From Acidobacteriota bacterium (lineage in GTDB: Bacteria; Acidobacteriota; Terriglobia; Terriglobales; Acidobacteriaceae), in the NCBI GenBank assembly GCA_025359885.1, contig JANYDG010000042.1, positions 1 to 43,225 on the forward strand: a stretch of DNA of 43,225 nt. Reading direction: 5' to 3'. The notes below the pieces were generated by a model. The model did not search any database, was not told the origin of the DNA, and saw only the letters and a program-made list of their open reading frames with translations. This document shows positions 7,147 through 16,862 of the stretch, one piece after another. The stretch's first letter is position 1. Each line of letters begins with the position of its first letter. The position numbers and the translations under genes were made by a program.

Positions 7147-10100
7147 ATGTTGAGAGCGATCATTGGGCCCGTGCAGCGGACGAATATCCGGTGGTGCAGA
7201 CGGCTTTGCGATTGCCTGAAAGCGATCGCTGTTGTCGCGGTTCTGGTAAGTCTTTCTGAATGGAAAGCGACAGGTCAAGCGCCACTGGCTGTGATTCCTG
7301 CCATGCAGATGGATATTGAAGGCAATGCAGTTGTGCCGGATTCCCCACGGGCAGGCGAGGCACCGTTGCCGGACGATCCATTACTCCGTTGGGAAGGCAA
7401 GCCCGTGCTTCGGGTGGATTTTTCAGGGGTCGCGGCGTCACGGCTGGCTCCATTGCCTGAACAGTTGGAGCAGCAGCCAAGCCAACCTCTGCATGCTGAC
7501 CTGGTGCGGAAGAGTCTGCGTCGGCTCTATGCGACGGGGTTGTACGATTCGATTGCGGTTGAGGGGCACCTGGAAGGTGATTCGGTGGTGCTTGACTTCA
7601 CCGGGAAGCCGCGAATGTTTATCGGAGTGGTCTCTGTGGAGGGGGCTAAAGGGGCCAACACCAATGCGCTGCTGGTGCGGTCAAGCCGGCTCGGGCCTGG
7701 GACGCGATTTACACCAGCCAGCCTGACTCAGGCAGAGGCGGCGATGCAGAGGTCGCTGATGGAAAGCGGCTTCCATGAGCCGAAGTTTACCCACACGCTG
7801 ACGATGCATCCCGATGGTCAGCTGGTGGATATTGCCTACGAAGTAGACTCTGGACCGCAGGCCAGGACGGGCAGCATTGAACTTACCGGTGAAAGCGGCC
7901 TGACTACCGAGCAGTTCAGGCACTACGGCAAACTCAAACCTGGGCGCGTGGTCAACCAGGAAACGACCGGGCAGGCGCTGAACGGCGTCGGGCAGCGGTA
8001 CCGGAAGAACAATCGCCTGGAAGCAGAAGTAAAGCTGGAATCGCAGACGTATGTCGCGGAGAAGAAGGCAGTCGATTATCACTTCAGCGCGAACCAGGGG
8101 CCGGTGGTGGTGGTCGCCGTGGATGGCGTGAAGCTGAGTTCTGGTCGCGTGAAAAAGCTTTTGCCTGTGTATGAGGAGGGCAGTGTGGACGAAGACCTGC
8201 TGAATGAAGGCAACCGAAACCTACAGAATTACTTTCAGCGGCTCGGCTACTTTGACGTGAAGGTGAGCCATGAACAAAAGCCGCCAACGGCAGCACTGGT
8301 GGAAATTGTCTTCCATGTCCGGCTGGGAGCTCGGCACCGCGTGGGTTCGGTGAAGATTACAGGTGCGAAGTACTTCGATTTGCCGACGCTGCAGGAGCGG
8401 CTGAGCGTACGAGCGCACGATGCGTTTGATCGACAGGGCGTGTTTAACCAAAGCCTTTTGACACTGGATGTCGGGTCGCTTCAGGCTATTTACCAGAACA
8501 ATGGATTTTCCAAGGTAAAGGTGACGCCTGAGGTGGAGGACCCTGACGACCAGATTCAGGCATCCAATCCGGCCCATGTGAAACAGGTGACTCTCAACGT
8601 CGTGTACCGGATCGAGGAAGGCGAACAGCAGCGCGTGCATGCTGTAGAGCTGGCTGGCACGGACAAGCTGGCAGCCGCACCGTTAGCCGCGATGCTGAAC
8701 ACATCCGCCGGGCAGCCCCTTTCCCCTGAGAATCTAGCCAGCGACCGTGACACTCTGCTCGCGTACTACCTGAGCCGCGGCTTTGACCAGGCACGGATTG
8801 AGGTCACGACGGCCGCATTGCCACAAACCACGCCGTTTGCGCCGGGGGAATCGGGGCCCGGCAAGGCAGGCCAGCAAGGCCAGCAAGGGCAGCCGGGACA
8901 GCCAGGACAGGTCGATGTCACCTTCCATGTCGTCGAAGGGGAGCAGGTCTTTCTGCGGCGCGTGCTGACCTCGGGATTGCTGTACACGCGCCCCGAGACG
9001 ATCGCTCACGGCATCACGCTCAAAGAAGGTGAACCGCTGGACGAATCAGCGTTGCTTGATACGCAGCGGAATCTCTACGACCTTGCGCTGTTCAACGAAG
9101 TGAATCCGGTGATTCAGAACCCGACCGGGCAGGAGCCGCGCAAGACGGTACTGCTGCAGACCACCGAGGCGCGGCGCTGGGATTTGAGCTATGGCGGGGG
9201 CTTTGAGGTACAGACCGGGACGGTGAATGGTTCAACCAGCACGAGCCCCAACGGCAGTACCGGAGCGAGTCCGCGAGTCTTGCTGGAGCTGAGCCGGATC
9301 AATCTTTTTGGGCGCGAACAGTCGGCCAGCCTGCGCGGAACCTATGGTCTGCTGGAGCAGCGGCTGAGCATGCTCTACCAATACCCAAGGCTGCGTGGCA
9401 GTCGTAACTTTGCGCTCAGCGTTTCGCTGGGCTACAACAACAGCCAGGACGTGACGACCTACTCCGCATCAAAGCTCGAGGGAAGTGTACGGCTGACGCA
9501 GCGGTTTAATGGGGAAGGCCAGTGGCTGAGCAAGGCGAACACCTTTCTTTACCAGTTCATCTATCGCCGGGTAAAAGTCGACGGGAACAGCGCCCAGGTG
9601 GAGGTGAGCTCGATTCCTCTGCTGTTTCAGGCGGTGAAGGTTGGCGGCCCGAGCTTTACATGGATTCGCGATACACGCGACGCACCCCTTGACGCGCATC
9701 GCGGCACTTATACCAGTTTTCAGGAGTTTCTTTCCTCGGGCATTTTTGCGTCGCAGGCGAATTTCAACCAACTGGATGTATCCAACTCCAGCTACTACCC
9801 GCTGAACAAGGGGCGCATCGTGCTGGCTCGGAATACGCGCTATGGGCAGGAGCGAGCGTATGGCGCGCCGAGCCTGGAGTTCATTCCGCTGCCGGAGCGG
9901 CTCTACGGCGGCGGCGGTAGTTCGCATCGGGGCTTTGGCATCAACTCGGCGGGACCGCGCGACCCACAGACCGGCTTCCCGATCGGGGGTGCTGGAGCGT
10001 TTGTCAATACCACTGAGCTTCGCCTGCCGCCGCCCAAGCTGCCGTGGCTGGGCGATAGCCTCAATTTTGTAGTTTTTCATGACATGGGCAATGTCTTTAC

Positions 10101-10440
10101 CAACGCATCGGATATCTGGGCCAGCGCCCTCAGATTCAGGCAGCAAAATCGTGCCGGTTGCAGGAACCTGAGCAATGGCAGTGTGGGGGGGCCGCCGATC
10201 GTCGGTCCGGTCACCTCGACCGGGCAGCAGGGTACATGCAGCTTCAACTATTTCTCCCACGCGCCCGGAATTGGCATGCGCTACCACACGCCGGTCGGGC
10301 CGATACGAGTGGATTTCAGCTACAACCTGAATCCACCGATCTACCCGGTGGTCTTTGACAAGCTCAACCCGAAGCTGGTCCCTCATGTGGGCGAGGGTTC
10401 CCATTTCAACTTCTTTTTCAGCCTGGGGCAGAGCTTCTGA
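7147..10440 (+). CDS. Omp85-family outer membrane assembly protein (BamA/TamA-like, about seven POTRAs)
   Basis: I start at ATG 7147, since GGGAG (7131-7135) precedes it and a signal peptide follows (basic CRRLCDC, hydrophobic AIAVVAVLVSL); the frame is open back to a TTG at 7042. The product is 1097 residues, longer than typical BamA (about 800) or TamA (about 580). About residues 95-675 contain seven POTRA-like repeats, each with a V-x-G strand, helices ending Y-x-x-x-G-F/Y and a closing V-x-F-x-V strand. The sixth has a collagen-like insert (8860-8910). The C-terminal part is the beta barrel, with the loop-6 motif RGF (SSHRGFG) and a final phenylalanine. It inserts proteins into the outer membrane. 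The next genes overlap its end (TGATG), coupling it to the chaperone and TamB. Confidence 0.92.
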   Translation: MLRAIIGPVQRTNIRWCRRLCDCLKAIAVVAVLVSLSEWKATGQAPLAVIPAMQMDIEGNAVVPDSPRAGEAPLPDDPLLRWEGKPVLRVDFSGVAASRLAPLPEQLEQQPSQPLHADLVRKSLRRLYATGLYDSIAVEGHLEGDSVVLDFTGKPRMFIGVVSVEGAKGANTNALLVRSSRLGPGTRFTPASLTQAEAAMQRSLMESGFHEPKFTHTLTMHPDGQLVDIAYEVDSGPQARTGSIELTGESGLTTEQFRHYGKLKPGRVVNQETTGQALNGVGQRYRKNNRLEAEVKLESQTYVAEKKAVDYHFSANQGPVVVVAVDGVKLSSGRVKKLLPVYEEGSVDEDLLNEGNRNLQNYFQRLGYFDVKVSHEQKPPTAALVEIVFHVRLGARHRVGSVKITGAKYFDLPTLQERLSVRAHDAFDRQGVFNQSLLTLDVGSLQAIYQNNGFSKVKVTPEVEDPDDQIQASNPAHVKQVTLNVVYRIEEGEQQRVHAVELAGTDKLAAAPLAAMLNTSAGQPLSPENLASDRDTLLAYYLSRGFDQARIEVTTAALPQTTPFAPGESGPGKAGQQGQQGQPGQPGQVDVTFHVVEGEQVFLRRVLTSGLLYTRPETIAHGITLKEGEPLDESALLDTQRNLYDLALFNEVNPVIQNPTGQEPRKTVLLQTTEARRWDLSYGGGFEVQTGTVNGSTSTSPNGSTGASPRVLLELSRINLFGREQSASLRGTYGLLEQRLSMLYQYPRLRGSRNFALSVSLGYNNSQDVTTYSASKLEGSVRLTQRFNGEGQWLSKANTFLYQFIYRRVKVDGNSAQVEVSSIPLLFQAVKVGGPSFTWIRDTRDAPLDAHRGTYTSFQEFLSSGIFASQANFNQLDVSNSSYYPLNKGRIVLARNTRYGQERAYGAPSLEFIPLPERLYGGGGSSHRGFGINSAGPRDPQTGFPIGGAGAFVNTTELRLPPPKLPWLGDSLNFVVFHDMGNVFTNASDIWASALRFRQQNRAGCRNLSNGSVGGPPIVGPVTSTGQQGTCSFNYFSHAPGIGMRYHTPVGPIRVDFSYNLNPPIYPVVFDKLNPKLVPHVGEGSHFNFFFSLGQSF

Positions 10441-11300
10441 TGGCCATGACTGCAAACCAATTGAGGGGTGGAATGCCGGCTTCGTCGCGACTGCGATGGG
10501 GTCGGGGCTGGTGGAGTGGCCTTGCTTCGCTGCTGTTGATGCTCGGTCTTGGATGCGGAGTTGGCGTCGGGCAGCAGGATGTACCTGTGCCGGGCAAAGG
10601 AGCCGGGCCGGCGGATACGGTTCGGGCGCGGCAATTGGATCGAGTGGTTGCAGTGGTGAATAGCCAGGTAATCCTGCAAAGCGATCTGGATCTGGAAGTT
10701 CGGATGTTTCGCCTGCTGCCGATAGGCGAACCGGGCGATGCTGCTCCGGTAAAGGCACTGGAGCGGCTGACTTCGAGGGCCTTGATTGAACAGCAGATCA
10801 CCCAGGAAGACCCGCAAGGGTTGGAAGTGAGCGCGAAGGAGCTGGAGGACTCACTCTTAGAATTGAAGCAGAATCTGCCCGGCTGCAAGCAGCACGATTG
10901 TTCGACTGCATTGGGCTGGTCGGCCCACCTGGCGTCTCTCGGATTGGCGCCAGAGCCGGTTACCGAGTACTGGACGAGCCGTATCGCGGTGCTGCGGTTT
11001 ATCGAGGAGAGATTCCGTACTGGAATCCGCATTGCTCCCGAAGAAATTCAAAAATACTACCGCGAATCGGTAGTGCCTAAATATGCCAGGCCGGAGGATG
11101 TACCTCCGCTTGAACGGGTCTCGGCGCGCATCCAGGAGATTCTGTTGCAGGCGCAGGTGAATGCGCTGTTCGATGAATGGCTGAAAAACCTGCAAGGGGA
11201 GGGTCAGGTAGAGATACTGGACCCCGATCTTGCGCCCACTTCCATGCTCAAACCCGATGTGCCAACCCAGCCTGTCGCGGCGACGGGAGGAGCGAAGTGA
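10440..11300 (+). CDS. SurA-like periplasmic chaperone without a PPIase domain
   Basis: 286 residues. A basic start and hydrophobic segment (about 24-44, GLASLLLMLGLGCGVGVG) make an export signal; the cysteine is not in a canonical lipobox. Residues about 62-90 read LDRVVAVVNSQVILQSDLDL, the SurA N-terminal signature. Helical segments follow (ALIEQQITQEDPQGLEVS, the paired cysteines of PGCKQHDCS, FRTGIRIAPEEIQKYYRE) and the C-terminal strand REILLQ-type ARIQEILLQAQVNALFDEWL. No parvulin domain fits the length, so it should act as a holdase for unfolded outer-membrane proteins. Its ATG overlaps the Omp85 stop, and its own stop overlaps the tamB start, so all three are coupled. Confidence 0.85.
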   Translation: MAMTANQLRGGMPASSRLRWGRGWWSGLASLLLMLGLGCGVGVGQQDVPVPGKGAGPADTVRARQLDRVVAVVNSQVILQSDLDLEVRMFRLLPIGEPGDAAPVKALERLTSRALIEQQITQEDPQGLEVSAKELEDSLLELKQNLPGCKQHDCSTALGWSAHLASLGLAPEPVTEYWTSRIAVLRFIEERFRTGIRIAPEEIQKYYRESVVPKYARPEDVPPLERVSARIQEILLQAQVNALFDEWLKNLQGEGQVEILDPDLAPTSMLKPDVPTQPVAATGGAK

Positions 11301-14300
11301 GCGAGCCAGAAGGGCGGCAGAAGCCGAATTCCGGGACAGAGGCAGACCGCCTCGATGCTCGCCAACGCGAGGCCATCGAGAGGGAAGCTGCGCTCAAAGA
11401 GCGTGAGGATGAGGAGCCAGTCCCACACTTTCTACTGCATCGTCACCTGCCACCCATGCCGAGGATGCCCTCGCGCTGGATGCGGCGACTTGGATTTTCC
11501 GGGGCAATCACGTTGCTGTTCCTGGCTGGATGCGTGGTTGCGCTGTACTACATTGCCAGCTCGGCGACTTTTGAAAATGCGCTGCGATACCGCATGGTCC
11601 TGGCGATGGAACAGGCAACGGGCGGCCGGGTTGAGATCGCTGCTTTTCACTGGGACCTGCTGCATCTGCGCGCGGACGCAGAGGGCATCACGATTCACGG
11701 GCTGGAGGCCGCTGGCGAAGCGCCCTATGCGCACGTTGACCGCCTGAGCGCGCAGATCTCCGTGCTGAACTTCTTTACCCTGCATGCACCGACGCGCGTG
11801 ATTCTGCGGGAGCTTGAGGTTCAAAAGCCAGCGTTTCATCTGATTGTTTACCCGGATGGCTCGACGAACCAGCCCCATCCGAAGACACCCTCCAAGCCGG
11901 GTAAGCCGATCCTGGACACGCTGTTTGACCTGCGGATTGGCAAGCTTCGAGTGGAGCAGGGGGTGGCTCATATCGCCAACCAGGTTGTGCCTTTCACCTT
12001 TAGCGCCAACGATACGAACCTGCAGCTTGCCTGGCTCCCCGACGCGGGCGCCACGATGGAACCGGGCCGCAACGTGAGCGGGAGCTATCGCATTCAGCTG
12101 GGTTTGAGTGAACTGACGTTTGCGCAGGGGAAATTCCAGCCTGTTCCGAGCCGGATTGATGCATCGCTGCAGCTTTTCCATGACAGCGCTCATCTGGATT
12201 CGCTTCGACTCGTGTCACAGCAGCGAACCCTGAACCTGCGAGGAACGCTCGATAACTTTGCGCATCCGGTGTGGACGGCACAGGCAAACGGGCAGGTAGA
12301 CCTGCGGCTGCTTGCTCCGTTGACCACGATTCCTTCAATTGACAGCGGTGTTGTCAGCCTGAGTTCCACGGTCCGTGGCCGGGGAGGGGAATTTCAAGCG
12401 ACCGGGGAAGTGGCATCGGATGCGCTGCACTACCGGGACTCGATCGTGGATGGGCACCCGGTGGGTTTTTCAGCGCGTTTCCGGGCCGATGCGCGGCAGT
12501 TGATGGTCACGCAAATCCACACCCGGCTGGCGCAGGGTGGCGAAGCGTCGGCAGACTTTCAGTTTGATAACTGGCTGGAGAGTACCCCCAGTCTTGCGGT
12601 AAGGCGAGAGTTGACGCGGGCGCACAAGAGCTGGCTGATTCCGACAGGCATCGTGCATGCAAACCTGAACGGGGTAACCCTGGACACGCTGCTGGTGATG
12701 CTGGCGGCTCCATCCGTTCGCCACCTTGGCCTGGACGCAGTGATAACCGGCCCGGCGACTGCGACCTGGACAAGTTTTGGCGACGATCTGGAGATTGACG
12801 GGCAGTTGGCGCTGGCCCCATCGGTGGTACCGGTCCCAGGCGAAGCCCCGGTCACGGGATTTATCGATGCACTTTTTCCGGTCGCCGCCGGTGCCGTGAA
12901 GGTGCACAGCATGGAAGTGCGCACACCGCATAGTTTGATTCAGGGTCGAGGCCTGGTAGGAGTCTTTCCGATTGAGCGGGCCTCGCAGATGGACCTTGAT
13001 TTTAATTCGAGCGACCTCTCGGAATTTGACGCCATCCTGAGGACGCTGGCATTGAAGACGGGTGACCGTGTTGGCACGGACGCATTGCCGGTGCGCTTGA
13101 AGGGGCAGGCAGAGTTTCACGGGAGGCTCAACAGCTCATGGCTTACCCCGAGGGTCGAGGGCCATTTGACAGCGACGAATATCGCCATCGAGATTCCGTC
13201 GGGAGCAAGTGCGGATTCTCGAGGCTCCGCTGCCGGGGAAACGCCGCCCGCGCCAGCCCCGGATGCGCATGTTGAGCCGGCATTTGTGTCGTGGGATGCG
13301 GTTGATGCGGACGGCATCTACACCCCTGCGAGCATCACCCTGCGCCACAGTCTACTGCGCCGGGGAGAGGCCACACTTTCGTTGCAGGGTCATATTGATT
13401 CGTCGAATCCGGCATACAAGCTTTCTGACACGGCCCTGGAATTTGGCGAGAATTCGTTTGTCAGCGTGAAGGCGACAGCGCACCAGTTTCCGCTTGCCGA
13501 CCTGTTGCCGCTGACGGGTGTAACAGCACCGATTACTGGCCAGCTCAATGCACAGTTGGATTTTGAGGGGGCGATGAAGGGCCTTGCCGGCACCGGCAGC
13601 ATCGAGGTCACCAACGCCAGGGTTTATGGATCTTCGATCGACCATCTGCGTGCCAGCGGCTCGATCAGCAATGCAGGTGGAGAGGAACTACTGACAATTA
13701 CCAGCCTGACCGCTCAGCAGGGGCTGGGGGCGGGCGGACAGGTGAATGCCAGTGGAACCTACAACCTGGCGCATCGCCGCTTTACGGTGGACGCCCGTGC
13801 CGCAGCGCTGGATCTGGCCAACCTTCAGTCCGCTCTTGCTCAGTCTGCGGGAACGCCGCCAGCGAATGTTGTCGTAACCGGCAAGCTGGGCGTGACCGTC
13901 ATTGGCGAAGGGACCCTCGATGATCCCCGTCTGCAGGCCAGGGCGACGATGAGCCATATCGCGGTAGCCGGTGAACCCCTGTCTGACCTGCTGATCTCGG
14001 CGCATACCGGCCAGCATGCAGCGGTGTACGACCTCAGTTCACACCAGGCGGCGGGAGAATTTACCGCTCACGGTGAGACGCGACTGGATGCCGACTACTC
14101 CACGCAGGCGACGCTGCAGTTTGCCAAATTTGATATTGGTGGCCTGCTCAAGCTGCTGCATGTGACGGGTATCAGCGGGCAGTCTGACCTGGAGGGAACG
14201 GCTCGGGTCTCGGGTCCGCTGGCGCACCCTGAAAAGCTCTCGGGCGAGGCCAGCCTGCGCGAACTTGCCCTGGTCGTACAAGGAGTGCACCTGGCCAGCA

Positions 14301-15694
14301 AGGGGGCGGTGCATGCGACCCTCACCAACGGTCTTGCCCGGTTAGATCCGGTTGAGATAACTGGTGAAGATACAGACATGAACATCCGCGGCACGCTGGG
14401 TGTGACTGGCAAGCAGCAGTTGGACCTGGCAGCCAATGGTTCGATCAACCTGCGCCTTGCCGAGTCGCTGGACCCGGACCTGATTGCCTCGGGGGTTACA
14501 AGTTTTCAGATGGAGGCGCATGGCCCGCTGCTGAGCCCGATTCTGCAGGGCAGAGTCGAGTTTCAAAACGCGGCAATTGCGCTGCAGGACTTCCCCAACG
14601 GGCTGAGTCAGATCAAGGGCACGCTGGAGTTTATCCAGAACCGGTTGACGGTGCGCTCGTTGACGGCGATGAGCGGCGGAGGTCAACTGAGCGTTTCCGG
14701 CTATCTGGGGTTTCAGCGGGGCATTTATGCCGACTTGATCGCGACCGGCAAATCGATTCGCATTCGGTATCCGCAGGGGGTCAGTTCGCTTGCGGACGCC
14801 AACCTGCGTTTGCAGGGGCCGCAGAGCAACCTGTTGCTGAGCGGGAATGTTGAGGTGACGCGGTTTGCTATCAATTCTGACCTGGATATAGCTTCACTCA
14901 CGGCGCAGTCCAAAGGCGTGCAGCCGATTATTTCCCCGGATGCGCCTTCAAACCACCTGCGTCTCGATGTCCACCTGACGTCGGCACCGCAACTCAATTT
15001 TCAGAATGCGTTTGCCAAGCTCGCAGGGGACGTTGACCTGCATTTGCGCGGCACGCTGGCCTCGCCCTCCGTCTTGGGGCGGATTTCGCTGACCGATGGA
15101 AGCACCACCATCAGCGGTACCAAGTATGAACTGGAGCGCGGTGACATCAACTTCAACAACCCTGTGCGCATTCAGCCAAATATTGATCTGGACGCCACGG
15201 CCCGCGTGGAGGACTACGACATTACGCTCGGCCTTCACGGAACTCCAGACAAGCTGAAGATTTCGTATCGCTCAGAACCGCCGTTGCCGGAAGCCGACGT
15301 GCTGGCGCTGCTCGCCCTGGGTCGGACACAGGATGAGCAGCGCCTGAATTCCGTCCAGCAGCAACAGGCCGGCGACAATCCGATGACCGACGCGCTGCTT
15401 GGCGGTGCTTTCAACGCGACTGTTTCCAATCGAGTGCAGCGGCTGTTTGGCTCGGGGGCGATCAAGGTCGATCCCAACTTTATTGGCTCACTGGGTAACT
15501 CAAGTGCCCGCGTCACGGTGGTTGAACAGATTGGAAAGAACCTTACCTTTACCTATGCCAGCAATGTGAATACCACGGCACAGCAACTTATCCAGGCAGA
15601 GATTGCGATTAACCGGCACGTCTCCCTGCTCGTCACCCAGGATGAGTCAGGAATCTTTTCGATGGTGGTAAAGGCTCGTCGTCGATTCAAATAA
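11297..15694 (+). CDS. tamB: TamB-family inter-membrane protein (DUF490)
   Basis: The start is GTG 11297, overlapping the previous stop (GTGA) with GGGAGG at 11285-11290; the frame extends further upstream but inside the preceding gene. The product is 1465 residues. A cytoplasmic polar head (about 1-60) is followed by one membrane helix (about 68-92, AITLLFLAGCVVALYYI) and then a very long beta-rich periplasmic body, as in AsmA/TamB bridge proteins. The C-terminal DUF490 domain includes ATARVEDYDITLGLHGT, SYRSEPPLPEADVLALLALG and the ending VSLLVTQDESGIFSMVVKARR. TamB-like proteins work with Omp85 partners in outer-membrane biogenesis and are proposed lipid conduits. A missing partner elsewhere is unnecessary: an Omp85 is encoded in the same operon. 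Confidence 0.93.
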   Translation: MSEPEGRQKPNSGTEADRLDARQREAIEREAALKEREDEEPVPHFLLHRHLPPMPRMPSRWMRRLGFSGAITLLFLAGCVVALYYIASSATFENALRYRMVLAMEQATGGRVEIAAFHWDLLHLRADAEGITIHGLEAAGEAPYAHVDRLSAQISVLNFFTLHAPTRVILRELEVQKPAFHLIVYPDGSTNQPHPKTPSKPGKPILDTLFDLRIGKLRVEQGVAHIANQVVPFTFSANDTNLQLAWLPDAGATMEPGRNVSGSYRIQLGLSELTFAQGKFQPVPSRIDASLQLFHDSAHLDSLRLVSQQRTLNLRGTLDNFAHPVWTAQANGQVDLRLLAPLTTIPSIDSGVVSLSSTVRGRGGEFQATGEVASDALHYRDSIVDGHPVGFSARFRADARQLMVTQIHTRLAQGGEASADFQFDNWLESTPSLAVRRELTRAHKSWLIPTGIVHANLNGVTLDTLLVMLAAPSVRHLGLDAVITGPATATWTSFGDDLEIDGQLALAPSVVPVPGEAPVTGFIDALFPVAAGAVKVHSMEVRTPHSLIQGRGLVGVFPIERASQMDLDFNSSDLSEFDAILRTLALKTGDRVGTDALPVRLKGQAEFHGRLNSSWLTPRVEGHLTATNIAIEIPSGASADSRGSAAGETPPAPAPDAHVEPAFVSWDAVDADGIYTPASITLRHSLLRRGEATLSLQGHIDSSNPAYKLSDTALEFGENSFVSVKATAHQFPLADLLPLTGVTAPITGQLNAQLDFEGAMKGLAGTGSIEVTNARVYGSSIDHLRASGSISNAGGEELLTITSLTAQQGLGAGGQVNASGTYNLAHRRFTVDARAAALDLANLQSALAQSAGTPPANVVVTGKLGVTVIGEGTLDDPRLQARATMSHIAVAGEPLSDLLISAHTGQHAAVYDLSSHQAAGEFTAHGETRLDADYSTQATLQFAKFDIGGLLKLLHVTGISGQSDLEGTARVSGPLAHPEKLSGEASLRELALVVQGVHLASKGAVHATLTNGLARLDPVEITGEDTDMNIRGTLGVTGKQQLDLAANGSINLRLAESLDPDLIASGVTSFQMEAHGPLLSPILQGRVEFQNAAIALQDFPNGLSQIKGTLEFIQNRLTVRSLTAMSGGGQLSVSGYLGFQRGIYADLIATGKSIRIRYPQGVSSLADANLRLQGPQSNLLLSGNVEVTRFAINSDLDIASLTAQSKGVQPIISPDAPSNHLRLDVHLTSAPQLNFQNAFAKLAGDVDLHLRGTLASPSVLGRISLTDGSTTISGTKYELERGDINFNNPVRIQPNIDLDATARVEDYDITLGLHGTPDKLKISYRSEPPLPEADVLALLALGRTQDEQRLNSVQQQQAGDNPMTDALLGGAFNATVSNRVQRLFGSGAIKVDPNFIGSLGNSSARVTVVEQIGKNLTFTYASNVNTTAQQLIQAEIAINRHVSLLVTQDESGIFSMVVKARRRFK

Positions 15695-15841
15695 GTGCGC
15701 GGGATGTCATTCATTATTTGTGTTGCCAATTGCACAACATTTTGAGAATGGCTGTGTCTAAATAGTTGAAGGGCGCAGATAAGTCATCCGGAGGCAATCC
15801 GGACGCACTCTTCACTCGTTCAGAAACAGGAGGATTCACGC

Positions 15842-16660
15842 ATGATTCCCATTCGCTTCACTGGCAAGGTAAGGCTCGCCGGGCTCGTCGTTGGGGGCCT
15901 CCTCACGCTTCCTCTGGCATCTTTTGCAGCACCGCGCGTTAGCGCCTCGCCTGCACTGTCGCCATCACTTATGGAAGATGAGAATGCTGCTACCACCGCT
16001 GTTACCGCCAAACTCAACAAGAAACAGTTTCAGAATGTCAAAGTCACCGTGGACGGCGGAATTGCAACACTGTCTGGCACGGTCGACCTTTACGAATACA
16101 AGGCAGACGCCGCAAAGCGCGCCCAGAAGACCAAGGGTATCTCGGCAGTTCGTAACACGATTGAGGTCGGTGGACCTAGTTTGTCCGACGATCAATTGAA
16201 GGAAAAGCTGCTGGAGAAGTTGCAGTATGACCGGGTAGGCTACGGCAACACTTTCAATGCTATCTCGGTCAATGTTCAGGGTGGCACAGTTACCCTGGGC
16301 GGCCATGCCCGCACGGACGTGGACAAGGACTCTGCGATGGCCCTGGTGAGCACCTATGCGGGTGTCAAGGATGTGGTCGAGGAGATTGAAGTTGATCCCG
16401 TCTCGATCATGGACGACCAGATTCGCATGCAGGTAGCGCGCTCGGTCTATGGCTTTACGATGCTCAACAGGTACGCAATTGATCCGGCCAAGCCGATTCG
16501 CATTTCTGTACAGAACGGGAACGTCGAGCTGTACGGAGTTGTGGACAGCAAGGCGGACAAGGATGCTGCTTTTCTGAGAGCCAATTCCGTTCCTGGGGTA
16601 TTCAGCGTCAAGAACTTCCTTCAGGTCGCGAATGAAGGTTCGGAAAAGAGCAAAAACTAG
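15842..16660 (+). CDS. Periplasmic protein with three BON domains (OsmY-like)
   Basis: 272 residues; ATG 15842 has an ideal AGGAGG at 15828-15833. A signal peptide occupies about residues 1-30 (hydrophobic LAGLVVGGLLTLPLASFAA). Three BON repeats follow: about 45-110 (VTVDGGIATLSGTVD), about 115-185 (ISVNVQGGTVTLGGHA) and about 188-262 (ISVQNGNVELYGVVDS). BON domains bind membranes or phospholipid and are found in osmotic-stress proteins such as OsmY. It is a single-gene unit closed by a strong terminator 32 bases downstream. The good ribosome site and terminator suggest high expression. Confidence 0.88.
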   Translation: MIPIRFTGKVRLAGLVVGGLLTLPLASFAAPRVSASPALSPSLMEDENAATTAVTAKLNKKQFQNVKVTVDGGIATLSGTVDLYEYKADAAKRAQKTKGISAVRNTIEVGGPSLSDDQLKEKLLEKLQYDRVGYGNTFNAISVNVQGGTVTLGGHARTDVDKDSAMALVSTYAGVKDVVEEIEVDPVSIMDDQIRMQVARSVYGFTMLNRYAIDPAKPIRISVQNGNVELYGVVDSKADKDAAFLRANSVPGVFSVKNFLQVANEGSEKSKN

Positions 16661-16692
16661 CGGCACATCAAACTTTAACCTTGGTGTCTTTC

Positions 16693-16730
16693 AACATCGG
16701 CCCACTTTGATGAGTGGGCCGATGTTTTTT
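16693..16730 (+). terminator. Strong Rho-independent terminator of the BON-protein gene
   Basis: A perfect 14-bp stem (16693-16706 with 16713-16726), a six-base loop TTGATG and a T run to 16730. It also shows that the STAS gene start should be placed after it. Confidence 0.93.
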
Positions 16731-16862
16731 GCACCGTGGTTACCTCCGGGCCAGCCGCTGCGGTTGCTCAGTTCTACAGTAAAAGCGCTGCGTGGGGGAC
16801 CGGTTTTCGATTCACACAACTGTAACCTAATTACAAGGCTGGTTCCCTACAATCAGTTCGAT

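Noticed and set aside
9469..10758. 429-codon open frame on the minus strand
   Set aside because: Antisense to the Omp85 barrel; low-complexity composition and no domain. A GC-rich shadow frame.
11177..11296. Upstream extension of the tamB frame
   Set aside because: Lies wholly inside the preceding chaperone gene; GTG 11297 has a good ribosome site and a stop-start overlap.
16632..16862. Upstream extension of the STAS frame
   Set aside because: Crosses a perfect terminator hairpin and encodes nothing like a STAS domain.
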